From Hamiltosporidium magnivora (Eukaryota > Microsporidia > Dubosqiidae), in contig PITI01000452.1 in NCBI GenBank assembly GCA_004325065.1, forward strand, positions 1 to 12,196: a stretch of DNA of 12,196 nucleotides. Direction: 5' to 3'. This document shows positions 9,307 through 12,196 of the stretch, piece after piece. The translations under genes were made by a program, and so were the position numbers. The notes beneath the pieces are model-generated. The model did not search any database. It saw only the letters and a program-made list of their open reading frames with translations, and was not told the origin of the DNA. The number at the start of each line of letters is the position of its first letter. Positions within the stretch are counted from its first letter, which is position 1.

Positions 9307-10017
9307 TTAATTCTTAACTTGCTGCAACTCAGGATATTTCGCAAAAAACTCTTCTCTTTGAGTTTTTGATCTCTTCTTTCTTTCTTCTGCTTCTTTTTTT
9401 ATAGCATTTTTTGCATCCTCTTTTTCTTGTGTCCATTCACCTGTAATTCGTATTCTTGGTATTTTAACTTTTTCTTGTCCACTTTCTTTTGCTGCTTTGG
9501 TGATGCTTTCAACTAAGAATTTCTTGATATCTGCACCTTCGGGAATTTCAAATCGTTCTCTGAGTTTAGAAGCACGTTTAGGAAGATGAGAACATGACTC
9601 AACACGATCAGTTACACCTGCAATCTCAGTATCTCCTTTTTGAACAATAATGACTGAAAGAACTGATATTTCACTGGAAACAATTTCTCCCCGCACACTT
9701 TTTCTACGACGACATCCATCACGTCTACATCTATATCCTTTATCTCCTTTCTTTAACAACAGTCTCACTCGTGCTGAGGATGGAACACCACGTCTCATAG
9801 GAAATCCTTGGCGGTCATCACCACCAGTTATTTCAAAAACGTATCCGTTATATTCTGGTCCAAGTATACTTCCTTCAAATGTATTTCCTATCTTTTGGTC
9901 ATATAAACGTTGTTCTACTTTTCTTTCCATAGATATAAGTTTCTGAGTACCGTTTGTTGGATAAGCAATGTTCAACTAAAATTATATTTTTATATTTTCA
10001 TCTACACTTACCTTCAT
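9307..10017 (-). CDS. RPS6: 40S ribosomal protein eS6 (RPS6), spliced, 224 aa
   Basis: Small-subunit ribosomal protein eS6, which sits on the 40S body. Exon 1 is 10012-10017 (Met-Lys), exon 2 is 9307-9975. After splicing, the protein begins MKLNIAYPTNGTQKL, matching the conserved eS6 start; without the intron the frame would have to begin at a TTG. Residues 51-62 (ITGGDDRQGFPM) fit the eS6 family signature, 91-98 hold RRRKSVRG, and 133-139 LPKRASK are also conserved. The protein is somewhat shorter than animal or yeast eS6 (about 236-249 aa), and its tail ends in YPELQQVKN, without the Arg-Arg-x-Ser-Ser cluster phosphorylated by S6 kinase elsewhere. The C-terminal part (from about 160) is a charged Lys/Glu helix. 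CCCC lies two bases before the ATG. GC content is clearly higher than in the surroundings, as expected for a conserved, highly expressed gene. Confidence 0.96.
9976..10011 (-). other. 36-nt spliceosomal intron in eS6
   Basis: On the minus strand the intron starts GTAAGT at 10011 and ends TTTTAG at 9976, between codon 2 (AAG) and codon 3 (TTG), phase 0. Removing it restores the conserved MKLNI start. Its length is a multiple of three but it contains in-frame TAA and TAG, so unspliced RNA would stop after 11 codons. TATAATTTTAG at its end probably holds the branch-point A only a few bases from the 3' splice site, as in many microsporidian introns. Branch-site placement is inferred. Confidence 0.93.
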
Positions 10018-10025
10018 TTGGGGTT
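10018..10025 (-). promoter_or_regulatory. CCC-type start-proximal motif of eS6
   Basis: On the minus strand TTAACCCC ends at 10020, then AA, then ATG at 10017. This is the clearest copy of the motif in the window and supports the upstream ATG as the true start. Confidence 0.6.
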
Positions 10026-10713
10026 AAATTTTTTTTAAAAATATTTATTTTTGAATTAAAAAAAAGAAAGAAAATATTTTATTAGTGAAAATATTAAATA
10101 GAGATATGTATGATTTGAAATTAAACTATGAACTTAAAATTAATTGTGATAATTTTATTGTTTATTGAAAAATATATTTTTTGTTGGAAAATATTATTTT
10201 ATTTGAGAAAAAATACAAATATGAAGAAAAACTAGAATTTGCATAATTTTGAATTATTTTTCTACTTTTTTTCGTTTTAAAATACCACAAAGGATGACTT
10301 AAAAATTTTTTAGAATGTGAGAGATATTAAATCCTTTTATCTCTCAATAACAATTATGAGACATATCCAAAGCACCCGTAAATATATAAGATACAATTGT
10401 TCTATAATATAGAAGAAGCCATAATAAAATAAAAAAGTATGATAGTTTTTTTGAGATGCCATATTCTCATGCTGAGTAATGATTTAATGCTGATATTTAA
10501 ACGTTTAAAATAGAAACAAGATAAAATTAAGAGAACAAAAACGAATATGTCTACTTATTTCAAAGAGAAACTATTAAATAAGAAAAATTAAGCTTCTAGT
10601 ATTGAATATTCAAGGTAATTTAATATAATTAAAATTATCATGACACACCTTTATATGTTCAACCACCCCGTGTCATTTTTGCTTGAATCGAACTCTATAA
10701 AGTCAGAAAAAAA
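10026..10713. other. Intergenic DNA upstream of eS6
   Basis: AT-rich, with no open frame or RNA gene seen apart from the stem-loop listed separately. It should contain the eS6 promoter on its left side. GTTCGATTC on the minus strand near 10690 resembles a tRNA T-loop, but the flanking bases do not pair into a T stem. Confidence 0.45.
10318..10346. other. Perfect 9-bp stem-loop
   Basis: TGAGAGATA (10318-10326) pairs perfectly with TATCTCTCA (10338-10346) around an 11-nt loop. It is about 300 bp upstream of the eS6 start, and stands out because its stem has mixed bases rather than only A and T. Its role is unknown; a binding site or RNA structure are both possible. Confidence 0.6.
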
Positions 10714-10724
10714 ATATCATTTTG

Positions 10725-11410
10725 AGTACTATCGACGAAATATCTGCCTTTATTCTTACTGATGTTTATATATTTTGATTGTAAACCTTATGATTTATAT
10801 TTTTAAGTACTATCGACTGAATGTGTGCCTTTATGCATATTAGTGTTTGAAGTTATTTAAGAAACATCTTTTTATTTATGTTTTTGAGTACTATCGACTG
10901 AATGTATGCCTTTATGCATACAGTGTTTGGTATTTTTATTGGAAAATCTTATAATTTGTATTTTTGTGCACTATCAGCTGAATATACCATGCTAGGAGCA
11001 GAATTGGCTTGGAGTATTCCCCGCTTATCGTAAGAGGCGACATAAAAGGAACTGAACCTCCGGGTTGGGCGTAGGGCTAACAACCCAACCTTTAAACCAC
11101 CTTATTACGAAACCCAAAAAAGCAAACGAACCCACTGGAAAGAGACCGGTGAACAGCATTACTGATTGAGGCCAAGGCTCATGCACGGCTATACTGCCGA
11201 GGAGGAACGAATGATTCAGCTGAATATAGGCCTCTTTCTTAATAGTGTTTGTATATTTTAATTATAAACCCTATGATTTATATTTTTGAGTACTTTCGAC
11301 GAATGTATGCCTCTTTCTTAATAGTGTTTGGATATTTTAATTGTAAACCTTATGATTTATATTTTTGAGTACTTTCGACGAATGTATGCCTCTTTCTTAA
11401 TAGTGTTTGA
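10725..11410 (+). repeat. Six-unit tandem repeat, period 79-81 bp
   Basis: Units begin at 10725, 10806, 10887, 10967, 11289 and 11368 with (A/T)G(T/C)ACT(A/T)TC; the last is partial. A typical unit reads GAGTACTATCGAC, GAATGTATGCCT, TAGTGTTTG, a T-rich part and TTATGATTTATATTTTT. Units 5 and 6 are almost identical, units 1-3 more diverged, so the right end was amplified most recently. The period is not a constant multiple of three and all frames have stops, so it is non-coding. Unit 4 is 80 bp once the insertion at 10987-11215 and one duplicated target copy are removed. Minisatellite, spacer or subtelomeric origin are all possible. Confidence 0.93.
10974..11228. mobile_element. 229-bp GC-rich insertion with 13-bp target-site duplication
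   Basis: The body 10987-11215 is flanked by identical TCAGCTGAATATA at 10974-10986 and 11216-11228. Removing the body and one copy restores a normal 80-bp unit of the tandem repeat, so this is an insertion into the array. Its GC is near 50 percent against about 25 percent around it. It has no coding frame. It contains a 7-bp hairpin (GGTTGGG 11063-11069 with CCCAACC 11084-11090) and CGGC/GCCG pairing near 11190. Target duplication of this length fits target-primed insertion by a LINE-type enzyme; there are no terminal inverted repeats and no poly-A or simple-repeat tail. The stretch CGTAAGAGGCGAC (about 11029-11041) resembles, from memory, a core found in SINE- and LINE-type repeats of invertebrates; this is a recollection, not a search result. 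Confidence 0.8.
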
Positions 11411-12196
11411 ATTTTTTTAAGATACATTTTATAGTATTTAGTCACAATGACTTATTAGGTAATCAAATACAAAATTGGTTTATATTACATCATTTAACAA
11501 AACTCAAATCATTTGAAAATAATTTTTTGAAAGAATTAATGATTGGTTTTTTGAGGCCAATCTCTTACTTAAATATAATAAATGATTTGGTTAAATTTTT
11601 TGTGTAAGTAATTTCTCTTATAGTAAAAATAAACACCGGGTATTTACAACGTAATATTGGTTTTATATAAATTTCGGAATCGATTTCATATTTAAAACAT
11701 AAACTTGATATAAATGTTCGATCTATTTGGAAAGAAATTTATTGTTTTTGAAAAATCAGATGTGATAAAATTCACTGTCATTGTAGTTTTGTAAAACAAT
11801 GCTATGAGAATTTCCATGAGATAGAAATTGATTGGGCAAAATAATTTAGAAAGTTAGAAATTATTTTTTGTTTCTCTTTTTCTAAATATAACAAAGTATT
11901 TGTTACCTCTGGTTTAATATTCCTTAGCTTGAAGCTTTTCAAGGAATCAAAAATTAAAATCTTGGTATTTCTATATTTATATAACTTTGAATGGAGTTTT
12001 CATTTTTCTATCTTTAACTCGAAGCATTTGTTTATTAAGCTTATACTTTGCATTTGTCAATGAACTTAACTATGCTTTGAATTAACAGATTTTTTTGGGG
12101 CATCAAAATATTAAAATAAGAATTATTGGTTTGTTTATTTGAAGGTAATCCAATAATATAAAGTATTTTTAGCAAATTTCCGTATCAATTTTGACA
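11404..12196 (+). pseudogene. Probable recent pseudogene, runs off the window
   Basis: One plus-strand frame from 11404 to 12060 has only four internal stops in 219 codons (TAA 11605, TAA 11668, TGA 11749, TAA 11842); about 19 are expected at this AT content. Further stops follow at 12061, 12067, 12112 and 12154, still sparse. The open pieces are 67, 20, 26, 30 and 72 codons, and the translation is mixed and protein-like, with Trp, His and Cys (for instance NQIQNWFILHHLTKL early, and KIRCDKIHCHCSFVKQCYEN in the middle). No start codon or CCC motif is visible; the left end merges into the last unit of the tandem array, so the 5' end is missing or lost in the repeats. Breaks are stops in a single frame rather than frameshifts, suggesting fairly recent decay, or a non-standard stop reading, which is unlikely since eS6 and the WD40-like gene end normally. 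The family is not recognised. Confidence 0.45.
11919..11947. other. 7-bp stem-loop inside the 11404 pseudogene
   Basis: ATTCCTT (11919-11925) pairs with AAGGAAT (11941-11947) around a 15-nt loop that contains AGCTTGAAGCTT. It may be coincidental within former coding sequence. Confidence 0.35.

Noticed and set aside
9650..9946. 98-codon plus-strand frame
   Set aside because: It is the antisense shadow of the strongly conserved eS6 coding sequence.
9973..9975. TTG as the start codon of eS6
   Set aside because: It would remove the conserved Met-Lys start. A GTAAGT...AG intron and an ATG with a CCCC motif lie directly upstream, and splicing gives MKLNI.
10683..10700. tRNA T-loop-like GTTCGATTC on the minus strand
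   Set aside because: The flanking five bases do not form a T stem, and no anticodon arm or acceptor stem is visible.
11048..11058. B-box-like GGTTCAGTTCC (minus strand) in the insertion, suggesting a tRNA-derived SINE
   Set aside because: There is no good A box at the right distance and no tRNA fold, so a tRNA head is not supported.
10725..11410. CRISPR array
   Set aside because: Units are contiguous tandem copies of about 80 bp with no unique spacers, in a eukaryotic context.
11602..11622. GTAAGT...TATAG as an intron at the end of the first open piece of the pseudogene
   Set aside because: At about 20 nt it is shorter than credible introns, and removing it leaves other stops downstream in the frame.

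Overview
The window looks like a piece of a gene-poor, very AT-rich microsporidian (fungus-related intracellular parasite) nuclear genome. Three observations point there. First, a eukaryotic ribosomal protein eS6 gene is interrupted right after its second codon by a 36-nt GTAAGT...AG intron, the placement and size typical of microsporidian ribosomal-protein introns. Second, CCC-type motifs lie 2-5 nt before the three most credible start codons. Third, the proteins are A/T-codon-rich and divergent. Only about a quarter of the 12.2 kb is convincingly coding, which suggests one of the expanded, low-density genomes rather than a compact one. Species cannot be told from the sequence alone.

Layout. 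294-740 (+): a possible secreted or anchored hypothetical protein with a recently duplicated 14-residue acidic repeat; its frame stays open for 54 codons past its stop. 950-1162 (+): a small broken signal-peptide-like frame. About 1.2-4.4 kb: no intact gene, but the minus strand carries stretches in which stop codons are too sparse for such AT-rich DNA (best at 1832-2278 and 3479-3631), probably the remains of one or more large genes. 4.4-5.48 kb: plain AT-rich DNA with a two-copy repeat. 5484-7373 (+): an intact 629-residue WD40-like, probably double beta-propeller protein. 7.4-9.3 kb: intergenic, with a 16-bp tandem repeat, weak coding remnants and a near-perfect 32-bp inverted repeat (9061-9150). 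9307-10017 (-): spliced eS6, the firmest call. 10.0-10.7 kb: eS6 upstream DNA with a 9-bp stem-loop. 10725-11410: a six-unit, roughly 80-bp tandem repeat whose fourth unit is split by a 229-bp GC-rich insertion with 13-bp target-site duplications, a retroposon-like element foreign in composition. 11404 to the window end (+): a decayed reading frame, probably a recent pseudogene.

The genes do not form an operon or pathway. eS6 is a core 40S subunit protein, and the WD40 protein could be a scaffold, possibly in ribosome biogenesis, but this is not shown. The most interesting material is the nested insertion in the repeat array, the coding ghosts that fill the apparently empty DNA, and the minimal intron in eS6. 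No tRNA, rRNA or CRISPR array was seen.
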